From NCBI RefSeq assembly GCF_037042905.1, contig NC_087258.1, forward strand, positions 7,170,501 to 7,234,500: 64,000 nt of DNA, read 5' to 3'. The DNA is from Lytechinus pictus. Lineage: Eukaryota; Echinodermata; Echinoidea; Temnopleuroida; Toxopneustidae. Below the pieces are notes generated by a model. It was not told the origin of the DNA and did not search any database. It was given only the letters and a program-made list of their open reading frames with translations. The translations under genes were made by a program, and so were the position numbers. Below are positions 21,354 through 33,800 of this stretch, piece by piece. Positions within the stretch are counted from its first letter, which is position 1; every line of letters starts with the position of its first letter.

Positions 21354-23160
21354 CATAGGCGGATCGAGGCGGCCCGAGGGCAACCTCCCCCCTGTTGACA
21401 GAGCAAATAAATTGTGAAAAACGGGGGAAGAAAAACAGGGGGAAAGAAAGGAGAAAAAAGAAGACGAAACATAAAAGGTGGAAGACGAGTGAATAAAATA
21501 AGGTCAGAAGAAGACTTGGAAAACAATTTAAAAAAATATTTGATGTCACTATATTAAAGTTTCGCTCCGCATCGCGCTCACATTGCCTGTTCGATGAGAT
21601 ACATATCTTGCTCAATAGGCTGATATGTAGTTTAAAATATCAAGTTTTGATATCAATATACAAAACATAATTCAGCTCGGACATCGATCTTTCATTATTT
21701 TGTTTTATTTACCAATTTATGTTTTAAGTGCTCTGGAAAATGTCCGTTTTATGGTTTGAATCAACATTTGCAACATTTTGTGCGCTCGCACTATATGCCA
21801 AGTAGGCCTACGTATTGTCTTTTTATATTTCATATAAGATTCTCTAAATATACCTTTTCAGGTGTCTCGATTGTAAAAAAAATAAATAAAGGCCTATGAG
21901 CTAGCGCTGTGATTTTGATTGGTGGGTTATGTAGACCTATATATTAATTTTATAACAAACTACTTAAATCCCGGCCCCATTAAAAAATTCCGGATCGCGA
22001 TTTGCGCTCGCATTATTTGCTAAAAAATATATCAACCAATTAATGAATCATATTCATGATTACAAAAATACTTAAAATATCCAGTTTTTAGGCCTCATGC
22101 ACTGTCAACAAATTTCACACACTCATTAGGCTTAACAGATTAATAAATATGAAATAAAATTTGTATAAATTCATTATAACTAAATTGTCCCTTTTTCAGA
22201 AATAAATATCAACAAGTTTTAGGAAAAGAAAGAGAAGATAGTCATCATTCTTATATGATGACAAAATGTCCTTAGGCCTAAAATGTCTCGATCCTAGGTC
22301 AAATAAATAATAAAATATCAGCTCGCGCTTCGCGCTCGCATTATTTATATAGTGCTATCAAATTTCCATATATACACAGTGCTGTAAACAGTGCTAAAAT
22401 TGACCCTTTTCATATTGGAATTTCAAATATTATTTTCAGCTCGGGCTCTGCGCTCGCATTATTGATTTTTATGATGAAAAATGAAATGTATTCAGATTGC
22501 CAGGATTCTGTCTAACTCTAAAACACGCGCACGCATGTTTTTAGGATACAAAGCTTGATCTTATTCAAAACGTGCTAAAATTATCCAGTTTCGAATCAGA
22601 ATATCAAAAAAAATTTGCTCGCGCTTTGCGCTCGCATTATTATTGTAGGAAGATACCAAATATTACCCATCCTTTTTCATGATTGACAAACATGAATCGA
22701 ATGTCCCATTGGGGGATTTGAAATCTCATCTTTTTAGGTTGGAATATCAAAAATGTTCAGCTCGCGCTTCGCGCTCGCATTATTTAATCGTTGAAATATG
22801 TATCGTCTTAATGGCTAACTGCAAAACATCCTTAACATGTCCCTTTTCGACCAGGCCAGAACGAATATTTAACATTTCTGCTCGGCTTCGCGCTCGTGGT
22901 AATTATCTAGTTACATACGCTGTTCAGGTTCACAAACATTGCCCAAAATGTTCAATTTTCAGGACAAAATACATGAAATTTCATTAATTTTATGCGATAC
23001 ACCATATCGAGCCCCCTCGAAATTGTTGGCTCATTTATACGGCACTGGGACAACCCCTTCAAAGAAACAAAAAAAAAATCAACTTTGAGCGGCCGATCGG
23101 GGAAAATATGGGTGAAAAAATGGCCCCTCACCCTAATGGCGGAAGCTGGGTCCGCCCCTG
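21354..23160 (-). mobile_element. Nested GCGAAGC-array element, inverted copy
   Basis: It begins CATAGGCGGATCGAGG and ends AGCTGGGTCCGCCCCTG. In reverse complement this matches the 13616-15805 element: the CAGGGGCGGAYCCAGC end, the GCGAAGC units, and the ACCTGAAAAC/GGACATTCTAAG and AATGTTGTAAAT blocks. The purine tract at 21415-21480 corresponds to that element's pyrimidine tract. The flanks share only a few bases, so it is old. It sits inside an older array running 20870-23620. Confidence 0.65.
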
Positions 23161-23828
23161 ACTTAGGCTTTCAGGATATAATACATGAAAAATTAAAAAA
23201 AATCAGATCGCGCTTCGCGTTCTCATTATTTATTTAGGCCTTGTGAAATACCTCAATGTGTTTAAAAAAATAAAATCTCAGATATTCTTTATCGTCTACC
23301 CCCCTCCCATTTCATTTATTTTTTCATCTTGGTGCCCTCTGCATAAGTTCAACAAGAACCCCCACCCCCCCCCCCCCGTGCACCCATGCTGAATAAATAC
23401 GCCACTAATGAGGAGAATGAGTCGATTGCTTCGAGATTGCATTATTCCCAAGAAGTTATCATTAATATTATTGAAGGCTATTCTAAAACAACTAGTAAAG
23501 AAACAACAGCTCCCGTTCACACAATATTCTAGTAGGGCCTACTCTGGAGAGAAGCTAAACCAAATTGAAACCCCCAAAAATCGCTCGCGCTTCGCGCTCC
23601 CATTGATATTTCATTATATTTTCATGGATTTTTTTTTCAAGAACACATTAAAAGAGTGGTCATTAATTGCCTTTTTTTAATGTGTTTATAAATTCAAAAT
23701 CCATTTTAGGCACTTAAGTTAGCCTGACTGGGAGGGAGTGGGCGCCATTTTTCGAAAAGTACACATGGGCGCCAAGAATCAGATCAAATTTGGGCCCCCC
23801 TTCTCACGAAATCCTGGATCCGCGCCTG

Positions 23829-24490
23829 GGTTCGATAACAATAACCCAATTAGGGCAATCATCCCCTGACAACTACTTCAAGGAAAATATGATCCCCATA
23901 TTTTTACCACCGGGGACTGTTACCCCCGGAAATTTACCCTCCAGACAATTACCCCGGATAATTACCCTTAGTACGGAGCCTTTAAAATGCCATCGACGTG
24001 ACGACATGGCGTGATACTTTATCTTGCCATGTAAGATTAATAAGCTTATTATTTCGACATGGCGATATATTCTATCTTGTCAAGTCGATATGTCGACATG
24101 GCGAGATATGAAGTGTACAAGTCCCGGCGAGAATCCCGATATATCGCCGTGTTGACATATAACTTGTTACAAGTCGACTTGGCAAGATAAAATATCTCAC
24201 CATGTTGACGTATAACCTTTTATATGTGGACTTGGCAGGATAACGTATCTCGCCATGCGGACATAAGCTTGTTTAGTCGACATGGCAAGATAACAATCTC
24301 GCCTTGTCGTCAAGTCAATGGCATTTGAAAGGCTCCGTACTAGGGGTAATTGGCGTCTAGAGGGTAAATTTCCGGGGGGGGGGGGGGTAACAGTCCCCGA
24401 CGGTAAAAATATGGGGATAATATTTTCCTTGAAGTAGCTTTCAGGGGGCGATTGTCCTTTGTGTCGGCATCGTTATAGAACCCCATGGAC
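23829..24490. repeat. Large foldback (about 650 bp)
   Basis: Left-arm blocks ACTACTTCAAGGAAAATATG, CCGGGGACTGTTACCCCCGG, AATTTACCCTCCAGACAATT and TAGTACGGAGCCTTTAAAAT are answered in reverse order and complement at 24300-24470 (GGCTCCGTACTA, TAGAGGGTAAATTTCCGG, GTAACAGTCCCCGACGG, TTTTCCTTGAAGTAGC). The centre has short CGACATGGCGAGATA words in both orientations. No coding capacity. Confidence 0.85.
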
Positions 24491-24735
24491 TCGTATCATT
24501 GACCTTTTGACCTCTTGATGACATTGGATCTCACTATATCCTGATCATAATTTTACACACATCGCGGACTATCGGACCCGCGGACTATCGGACCCGCGGT
24601 CTATCGGACCCGCGGACTATCGGACCCGCGGTCTATCGGACCCGCGGTCTATCGGACCCGCGGTCTATCGGACCCGCGGACTATCGGACCCGCGGTCTAT
24701 CGGACCCGCGGTCTATCGGGCTGTAACCTGATTAT
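24480..24735. repeat. 16-bp satellite array with flanks, right inverted copy
   Basis: Nine full copies plus a partial of GGWCTATCGGACCCGC lie at 24567-24719. They are preceded by GAACCCCATGGACTCGTATC, TGACCTTTTGACCTCTTGAT and CTGATCATAATTTTACACAC, the exact complement order of 19396-19620. Confidence 0.9.
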
Positions 24736-25577
24736 CAAGTAATTGAGGTTTGTTGTGAGTAGGGGGCAAGTAGTGATTTTTTAACCTTAAATTTAAATGT
24801 ACCTATACTTAAGCTCTCTCTCGTATTTAGGGGAAGGGAATTCCAAAATTTGGGGGCAGTAAATATAAAAGTGTTCTGTGTAATTGCTGTACGACTCCTC
24901 GGCAGATGATACAAATTGATTTGTCTAGTTGGGTAACGGTGAATTTCATTATTGACTCGAAATATGTTGTTAAAAATGGAGGGTAACCCTTGGTTGTTAT
25001 ACTGCATGATACATAAGAATCGCAAGATTCAATCGATGAATATCGTAAATTTTTAGAATATTGTTTGCTAAATAGCATGAAATTAGTTTTCTCTAGATTT
25101 AGGGATAATTTGTTGGCCTTAACCCATGTTGACACAAAGTTTAATTCGGAGTTGACTATCTGTAAGAGTTTCGATGTTTGTGTGTGAAAGAAAAAGATTG
25201 GTATCATCTGCATACATAATAAATGAAAATAAGTCCGAGGATCTGTTAAAGTCGTTGATATAAAGTATGAAAAGCAGCGGGCCAAGTATGGAACCCTGAG
25301 GGACACCACAATTAATATTTCTCAATTGTGACGCATGATTTTCAATGCTAACATATTGTTGGCGTTCGTGTAAATAATTACGGAACCAGTCTAAGACAAT
25401 GCCTCTGATACCATAATGCGACAGTTTATATAAAAGAATTTGGTGATCTATTGTGTCGAACGCTTTAGAAAAATCTAAAAACATTCCTATCGTATGGGAG
25501 CCTTTGTCAAAAGAGTTAGCTACTTTGTTGATTAGGGACAAGATAGCATGAGATGTATTATGATAGTGATAGATTTT
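24735..25577 (-). pseudogene. CR1/L2-type LINE reverse-transcriptase remnant
   Basis: The minus-strand frame from about 25577 to 25119 reads STshAIL-like text, then FLDFSKAFDTIDH, YGIRGIVLDWFRNYL, GVPQGSILGPLLFILYINDF and MYADDTNLFL, the reverse-transcriptase motifs with the catalytic YADD. A second frame (25309-24827) supplies WVKANKLSLNLEKTNFMLF. A third (to 24735) supplies PRSRTAITQNTFIFTAPKFW and NSLPLNTRESL, the usual C-terminus of CR1/L2 LINEs. Two frameshifts, a deletion after the KTNFMLF block and loss of the 5' part make it inactive. It abuts the 16-bp array. Confidence 0.85.
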
Positions 25578-27240
25578 GGCATTCCTATCCTATTTCGTTT
25601 TAGCCTTCTTTTTTCACTAATCATGGAACTTTTTTTTTTCCTTGGGGGGGGGGGGGGGTGGGACATCTCCCTCTTAAATCTGTACGCCATGGGCTGATCA
25701 ACACTTTCTGAAGCGGGCAGCTGGTCCGAATTTTTTTTCAAATTCTGTCTCACCATTCAAACTATATTTACTCATATTTCTCAAATTTCTTAAACCAAGG
25801 TTGGCTCCCCCGACAGGTTCCATATTCAGTATGAATTTTATCGAACTTTTATTCATCCGAAAAGGGACAAAAATAATGACCACTATCACGTGTTATCTAG
25901 TACACTCTTTCGATTATAAGGCTTGTTGTTGTAATATTGTTAAGATTAAAAAATGCATTATATTAAGCATATCAGAAAGTTACGGGTGAAGGTTGCATCC
26001 TGAAACTAGCTCCGTTTCCATGCTTGAGATATGTTCAGGCTATTCCTTTTTTTATCGGTCACCCAACCTTTTCTATTTTTGATTTTCTTTTCTTTTTTAT
26101 TCGTTCATTTTATCGAATATCTTTTCATTGTCTAACATATACAAATAAGTAATGATACAAAATACAACTAAATAATGATAGCAGAATTACAATTTGATGA
26201 GTAACAACTTTACGATATGCAAGCAAATCTGTTTTTGGCATATTGATTATAAAAATCACAAGAGCAAATTATTTAGGCCTGCAATCAGTTCTGTTTAGAG
26301 AGGGAAATATCGTTTTAAACATGGTCAATGAAAAATAAGACAAGAAGAAAACAGTATAGGCGAATAGAAGCAGAGCTTGTTGGAACGCTGGTCCGTTTTG
26401 TGGAAGCAATAGAAATGCAATCATTTGTCAAAATAAAAGAAAGAAAACATAAGACAGAGTATGAGAGTTAAATTAAACGTGGAAAAGGTGAAATGGGAAT
26501 TTCCGTGAGATATATAAATGCTAAATAGTCTACCCTAAAATATAATATTTCACAACTTATCACAATGTTTATGATATACCCATGGAGCATATCATAGAGC
26601 TATTACAGAATATACCGTAGTCATTTTCCGTAAGCACGCCATGTATTCACTCCAAACATTTTTGTTGTTTCGAGGGAGATGCCCCCATCTGGTTTCCCCA
26701 AGGCACGCTCTCTACCTTTCCTCCATTCAAGGTCAGCAATCGTTGCCACACCCTAGACACACCCCAGCCATACCCCCAGCTCCAGTCACTCCCTCAACGC
26801 ACCCCCCGGCGACTACCTAGAGCTGACCTAGAGCCCTGGGCCTTTGCCTTGGGAGACACACCTTCAGCGACCCGGCATCGTTCCCATATGCCCCGCCATA
26901 TGCACAGGTAATTGGTTTCCCAAGTCATCCCTATGTCGTCGGTTGAAATTTAATATTTTGAGTCCATGTAATTGTCACGAAAATGTTTTGAAATCCACAC
27001 TGAAAAGTAATTATAAAAACAAAACAACAAATGAAAACAAATGGAACAATCAAACAAGCAGGGCTATCCACGCCCCCCCGGGGGGGGGGGGGGGGCACTC
27101 GACCACAAAAGTGGTAGGTATGTCCATCCAGGACCGAGCTAAAAATAAGATCACGTGTAAGCGCATCCCTTAGTTAGTATCTATATGTTTATAAAAACAC
27201 GACCCTCAAATCAGATAAAACAGACAAGTAAAACCTCTCA
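25578..27240. other. Intergenic with LINE 3' end and G/C-run ends
   Basis: No gene was found. At about 26085-26400 a minus-strand LINE 3' end like that at 18797 is present (GAAGCAGAGCTTGTTGGAAC). A poly-G run at 25645 and CCCCCCCGGGGGGGG at about 27073 resemble ends of the elements at 35053 and 51678. 26650-26880 is unusually C-rich and was not identified. Confidence 0.4.
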
Positions 27241-27429
27241 GCTCTACGTTTTTGTCCGGTTACATCAGTAAAACTGTTTGCGATTGAGAGCGATTTCTTC
27301 GCGCGTCGAACTCGAAGTCTTCAACGACTTTACTCATTCATGTTTGTAAACAAATCATGAATGACCCGTCCTACATAATTCAACCGCGAACATGAAGGAA
27401 AAGTTCACTACCTCGACATAGCTGAAGCA

Positions 27430-27545
27430 TTGCTTTGACCAATCAGATGCCCGTGCCCGCGTGATCGCAGCTAACCTTGTGCATGTAGCTGACGATTGTC
27501 CAATCAGCGCGACGGAATATTTCCCCCACGTGCTTGTGTGAACTT
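27430..27545 (+). promoter_or_regulatory. Candidate SLC25A36 promoter (two CCAAT boxes, E-box)
   Basis: GACCAATCAGA has its CCAAT at 27439 and TGTCCAATCAGC has its CCAAT at 27500, two NF-Y-type sites in the same orientation. CACGTG follows at 27527-27532. They lie 265-360 bp before the start codon, in sequence richer in CG than the surroundings. No TATA box is evident. The transcription start is not determined. Confidence 0.5.
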
Positions 27546-27796
27546 TTTGTGAAGATCAAAACATCCATTGAGCTAATAAAATATCTGTATGCAATTTTAC
27601 AACACACTCATGCATGGTACTGGTACACGCAAATAGGACACAATATTGCGAAATTAGTGTTAGTAATCATTCGAACTGTCTTTACCACTGTAAAAATTTT
27701 CTGCACAGACATCAGACGTCTTTATCGAGAATAGACTGGAGTTGATTTGTAGGAGAAAACTGGAGGAATACGGTACTTATCGGAAAGTTGGATCTT

Positions 27797-27864
27797 ATGC
27801 CTGAAACTGAAACGATGCATCGACCAACCATTTCTCCACACATGACTCATGTAGTCGCAGGAGG
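27797..27864 (+). CDS. SLC25A36: SLC25A36 exon 1
   Basis: It encodes [23 protein letters not shown], the short matrix-side leader and start of helix 1. The donor is GG|gtgagt and the last Gly codon is completed by exon 2. It is too short for an open-frame scan and was identified by its phase and the AGG-VGG junction typical of the family. Confidence 0.88.
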
Positions 27865-30800
27865 GTGAGTACGAGAGTACGAGTATGGGCATGTAATAGG
27901 TCCATGGTACTATACCTATAGGGGATCGAGGGCAGCGCCTTGCTGGAGGTCTGCGGGAGCCTGGCCCTGGGCGGGCGCGGGAAGGGAAGGCTTCATGCTC
28001 ATGCTGCTGTAACTTAGGCTTAACGTTAGGCTACGGCTTTCTTATGAATACAACGATCTTTAATATCTCAAGAAGGGTTGCAGGTTAGAGCCATATTTTA
28101 TTAAAGCTAAATCTACATGTAGTTGTTGCTTGTGCGCTAACGTAACGATTAACACTTATAACAGAAGAAAGTAAAACTAAAAACAAGTGGAGATATTGGC
28201 ATGATGATGGTGCCGGTGATGCTGTAGTCTGTACTGTTGTGTCGTCTGTTGATGTCTGATGATGATGATGATACCTGGTGGTGGTGGTGGTCATGGTGGT
28301 GGTGATGATGATGGTACTAATGATGGTGATGTCGATGATGGTGGTGATGAAGGTGATGATGAGGGTGATCATGATGATGTCTGATGATGATGCTGATGCC
28401 AGTGATGGTGATGATGATGATGAAGCCTGAAGGTGATCATGATGGATGATGATATGGTGATGATGCTGGATAATGTTGGTATTAACGTTATGGTAATGAT
28501 GATGTCTGATGATGGTGATGAGGGATGATGGTGGTGGTGATGAGGGATGATGTTGGATGACGGTGATGATGATGGTGGTGATGATGATGGATGATGATGA
28601 TGCTGATGCCTATGGTGATGATGATGGATGATGATATGGTGATGATGCTGGATAATGTTGGTATTAACGTTATGGTAATGATGATGTCTGATGATGGTGA
28701 TGACGAAAGATGATGGTGATGATGGTAATGGTAATTGATGGTGATGAGGGATGATGATGTCCGATGACGGTGATGATGATGTCCGATGACGGTGATGATG
28801 ATGCTGATGGTGATGATGATGATGATGATGGTGATGATGTCGATGATGGTGGTGATGATGGTGATCATGATGGATGATGATATGATGATGATGCTGGATA
28901 ATGTTGGTATTAACTTTATGGTAATGATGATGTCTGATGATGGTGATGACAAATGATGATGGTGATGATGGTAATGGTAATTGATGGTGATGAGGGATGA
29001 TGATGTCCGATGACGGTGATGATGATTGATGATGCAGCTGATGATGATGGTGATGATGATGATGGTGATGAGAAATATTGTGATGTGCTTGCTCATGCCT
29101 AATCATAAAAGATCAAAGTGAAAATTAAAAGGAAATCACAGCTCAGCAGCATGCCCTGGTTATTTTTAATTTCAAACTTTAATAAAGATTGATGTGGATT
29201 AGTGAAGATCATGCTGATTTTTATTTTTATTTTGATGTGATGATGTTTGATGAGGATGATGAACATGATGATGAATGCCAAAATGTGATGTAATCATTGA
29301 TTCATTGACGATGAGGAGGAGGATGCATGATGAGTGAGGGTATAAATGATGATGATGCAGAATTCTGCATTTGGAAACAGAATGCTGATGGTGATAAGAT
29401 GAGGTCATTTCTTGAAGACAGAAAAATATCTAATGAAGATCTAGTAATTTCAGCAACAAAATTTATTGGAGGGTGTAATAGATATGATTTTGAAATTTCA
29501 TTCATTTTGGTTATATAGATCCTTCTTAAACATCTAGATTTCATCTTATCTATTTGTGTTTAAAACAACCTAAAATGTACTTGAACTTCATTAGCGATAT
29601 GGCCGAGACTGTATAACTTCAGTTGGTATTTCTTGACAGGATCATTTGTTCATGTGTAAGTACATGGATAATGGCGCAGTTGACAATTTTTATGTGGATC
29701 TATACCATGAAGGAGACATTTTTCAGTAAAGAAAAAGTGATGTACATATATGTGCTAAATGTGAAAAACTTTCATTCCAGTTCTGATTTCTTTTTCCAAA
29801 CTTATATTACCATTCTTTTTTTTCTTATTTTTCTCCTGTCATATAAATCTAAGTTGGAGTTCCCTTTAAATTAACACCATGCTGTATCCACTGTTCAAGA
29901 TTAATGCGGTTTAGTTATGACTTTCCCCTTCAATTTTGTACAAAGTAATTCATATTTATTCATTTATTTTTCATTACAGGGTTGGTGGCACTGTTGGAGC
30001 TGTCATAACCTGCCCTCTAGAAATTGTGAAAACCAGATTGCAGTCTTCCACCACTGCGTTCAAACAGCTTCCCGTTAATGGCATATCTGTATCCACAGGA
30101 GGCAGCATTATTCATGTTGAAGATTGCGGAAGAAGAACAGCTAGCATAGTAAAATGTATCAAGTAAGTAAAAAAAAAGAAGGTCTATACTTGACATTGAT
30201 TGACATTCTATGAATGCAGTTATTACAATGCAGTCATTGTATCTTGTAATCTAGTCAGATAACAAATGGATACTGTAAATTAATGTCTGCATTTCGCTCT
30301 GTGCTTTATGAAATAAAGATAGATAGGACAGCTGGATTATTTACAATGGTGCTGTGGCCAAGTTTCAGTTGTCAAACTTCGTTTATACAGTTGGATTAGA
30401 AACTTTGACTAATCTAGTTTTATCATTGTTCTCCCTTGCCATCTTTTATTGCAGACAAATAATCGAAGCAGAAGGAGCGACAGCATTATTCAAAGGCCTT
30501 GGACCAACTCTCGTTGGTGTCGCCCCATCCAGGTAGGCATGCTCAACATTAATTTGCCTCAGGTGTAAAATCGTGATAATCACAAGGAAATTGAAGTCGT
30601 ACGTTACAAGGGTAGCATAATTGCTCCTTGTTTTATATTCATATGTGGATGTTAGCATCCAGGTCTGTGAAACCATGTATGTAGTATTAAAGGTCACGCA
30701 ATACACACATATATTGCAATATGATGCAATGTTTGTCATCATTTCATTCCCTGCACAACAAATATCCAATCAAAATATACTGTTATGACGCAAATATGCT

Positions 30801-33800
30801 GTCTGTTTTTTTTCTTCTGTACATGCTTGCTTTGTTAAAGTTTGCTTCACAAAGCTTTTTATACTTGAAGATGGGGTTCTTTTTAGATTATCATGTGGGC
30901 CAGAGATTGTACTCTCAGTTGAGAATTTAGAAATTATTTCCCCCATGGGTTAAGTTTTAGTTTGATCAGTTATGGGCTAGGCCTATCAGTGAAAATTCAT
31001 TCATGATTTCTACCTCGGCAGTTTCTTGAAATTTGTATTTAAAAAATAATAAAATAAAAACTCCATGAAATATTCTGCATATTCAGATGGTTTGATCTGA
31101 TTACACAGCTCAAGTTACATGTACAAAAAAATTGATCAATGAAAAACAATGATAAACAATATTTCATAAAGCCAATCTACTGTTAGCTCTTCAAGAGAAC
31201 CCTGTGTTATTTAGATTTCAAAGTGCACCAGCTCATGAAAATCATTTTGAAAGTGCATGCATGTTGTGGGATAAAGTGGAATGAAAATTTAGATACCAGG
31301 TCGTGTAGACAGTGTACAATGAAAGGAAATGCATGCCATTGACCCAGTTATAATTTGTCACATGTTTGGAAAGATAAACTGAGTGTTACAAATATGAAAC
31401 TCATGAAGTTAGATAGTGGTATGGGTCGATGGATGTGGAAGTTAAATTTCCCCTCCCTCTTTGCTTTTGAAAGAGATTGCTAGTTCCAGGGCCCCTGCCA
31501 CAATATGAAAGGTGAAAAATCTGTCCTACATCTGATAACATTTGCCAATGTCCCATGTATACAAGAATATAACGCAGTAAGGCTGGCCCATAGAGCATTA
31601 GATGAAGCCATTTGTTCTGCAGTTTCTACCCACAAATTTGCTTTGAGCCAATCTGAGGCATGGATTTCAAGAGCCTATTACAGTTGGTCGTGAAATTCCT
31701 CAACAAATCACTTTGTGAAATACTACACTGATTTTCAATTTTTTTGTGATGGGTGAAAGGTCAGTCATATCCCTCTTGTAAGGTATTTATAGATCAAAAT
31801 ACCTCCTGTGCAGTTGTGTTTATGATTGTTACATTATTAAAGGAGACTTTTAAGGCAGTGTTCAATTGACAACTTTGAACTTTCTATCATCAAAATACAT
31901 GTATGGTTTTCAAATATGTTTTAATAGTTCAAGCCACCTGTATACTCGCAAGGGATATTTTTCAATCTCTAAAAAGTTTCTTTTCAAAATGCTGAATAGG
32001 TATGTTTTCAAAACTTTTTTTTCCGAACCATAGGTGTTAAAAATTGATGGGACGCAATAGAGATCTCAATTATGTTTCTACCATAGGCTACTTCACATTG
32101 ACCTTTACAGTGTACTTCCTGGGTCAAATTATTATTCAAATGCGCAGTGGATGGGGCTTGAAAAGAGGGAGATACGAACAAACACTCCTAAAGTTACTGT
32201 GTTTGTTTGTGTCTAGATTTGTGCTTGCGATTCTAGCGCAGGAAAAAATCAAGTGAATGCACCATCCAATCCAGGTCTGCATTTTGAGCGTCTTCTTGAC
32301 CCTTGACCTTGCACGAAGTCCAACTCTTATTAGCATCCTGTGAGCTGTACTCCTGTTACAAGATGCTTGCTCAATAACTGTACAAGCTGTTCATTTTTCC
32401 TTTCTAAAACATGGATACAATGTACCGGTAATGGTTTTGCTTTGGTAGTTCTGGTAGGCGGTAACGGTGGTCTATTGTTATTGAGTTAATGTAGAATTTA
32501 AAAATCAGAGGGAGATCCATTTGTCATCCGATTGTCTTAGGACGACCTTAAGCTCATCATAAAAGCATTGCAACATGCCCAGACTTTTAATTATTTTAAT
32601 CTGATTTATTTTCTTTTTTAATCTGATTTATTATGTATTGTCAGATGAAAAGTACATTCTCAGCTGGAGTGAAGAGCAAATTTGGGCTGTATTTTCTTTG
32701 TGCAAATAGTTGGATTTGTTCTTACGGAATAAATCTTCCATAACATTATTGACCATGATTTAATTTCTTGGCTTTGTTTATCTTCCTACCTAGATAAGAT
32801 TGAATATGTTATTAGCCATTGTGCTCAAGGTAGTACTGGTCCACATTGATTATCAGTAATCTGAAAAGACACAGTTTGACAACAGTCTAGGGCTGGGCAA
32901 AGATTTATAAGCCATGTATCATAGCTTCACTAATTCCCTGGCCAAGATGAAGGAAATGCAAATCTTACATTTACGTGCAACGTAGAGTCTGAAATAGCCT
33001 TTTGGATATCAGAGGGAATCTCTATGGTAATGTCTCATTCTAAGACAGGAACTTGCCAATGATGAATGTCCGCCTGTTTGGTAATGGCCTCTATCCATTC
33101 ACCCGTTTTTCAGATTATGTCTGCTTAATCTGTGTCGGAACTGCCCTGGCTAAAACGTTGTAGACAGTTTTGCAATAAATATTCGCTACGCTAAATGCAG
33201 TTAATTTTACAACATCATCTGCTTATTTATAATTAATTAGTTAATCAATTAAACCAGAGAAATTCAGTTTATGATGTATGAAAATCAGGAAATGTATTCA
33301 AATGTAACAATTACAACTATTTTTGGGGACCTACAGTAATAAATTGTGTTTGTTTTGCAATACCCCTATACATGTACATGTACTGGTTGTTATCTCATCC
33401 CATTCTGTAAAACTAAAAATAAACCATTGTTATGTCTTGTTGCCATTGACCCTTTCTTTCCCAAAGTGATTAGCTAGCCCTGCACTTCAGAAATTGTTTA
33501 CTTGATCCCATATTCAGGGTATAACATTTCAGCTATTATCCACTGACCCAGCTAGCCACTGACCTGTAGTGATGTACAGCCTGTGTATCACAACTTGTGT
33601 GCGTGCTACTATGATGAATAGGAATGAAGGTTTATTGTTGTCCTATTGGATTAGGTATTACTCCCTATCTGGCTTTACCAGTTTATTTTCAGGTCAAAGA
33701 AAATGTTTGTTATTTGACATAACAGCTCCTTGATTATTTGAAGTTATATTTTCCATTTCTGTTTTCTTTGGCCCTACCATCATTTTCAGGTAAAACATCA

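Larger units (their letters stand above)
19621..23828. mobile_element. 4.2-kb hAT-like composite element with 8-bp TSD
   Basis: The left end CAGGTGCGGATCCATGG and right end CCTGGATCCGCGCCTG are inverted with one difference over the first 15 bp. The flanks GGTTCTAT (19613-19620) and GGTTCGAT (23829-23836) form an 8-bp target duplication with one mismatch. Inside are a purine tract, GGCGCCAAATT subterminal repeats near both ends, GCGAAGC units in reverse orientation (GCTCGCGCTTCGCGCTCGC) and a nested related element at 21354-23160. No transposase frame is visible, so it would have been mobilised in trans (inference). Confidence 0.75.

Noticed and set aside
13579-23828. Searching the GCGAAGC elements for an encoded transposase
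   Set aside because: No frame longer than about 130 aa with hAT motifs was found, so they are treated as non-autonomous.
28369-29106. 245-aa minus-strand His/Ser-rich open frame
   Set aside because: It is produced by GATGAT-type repeats inside an SLC25A36 intron; a second frame is open over the same range.
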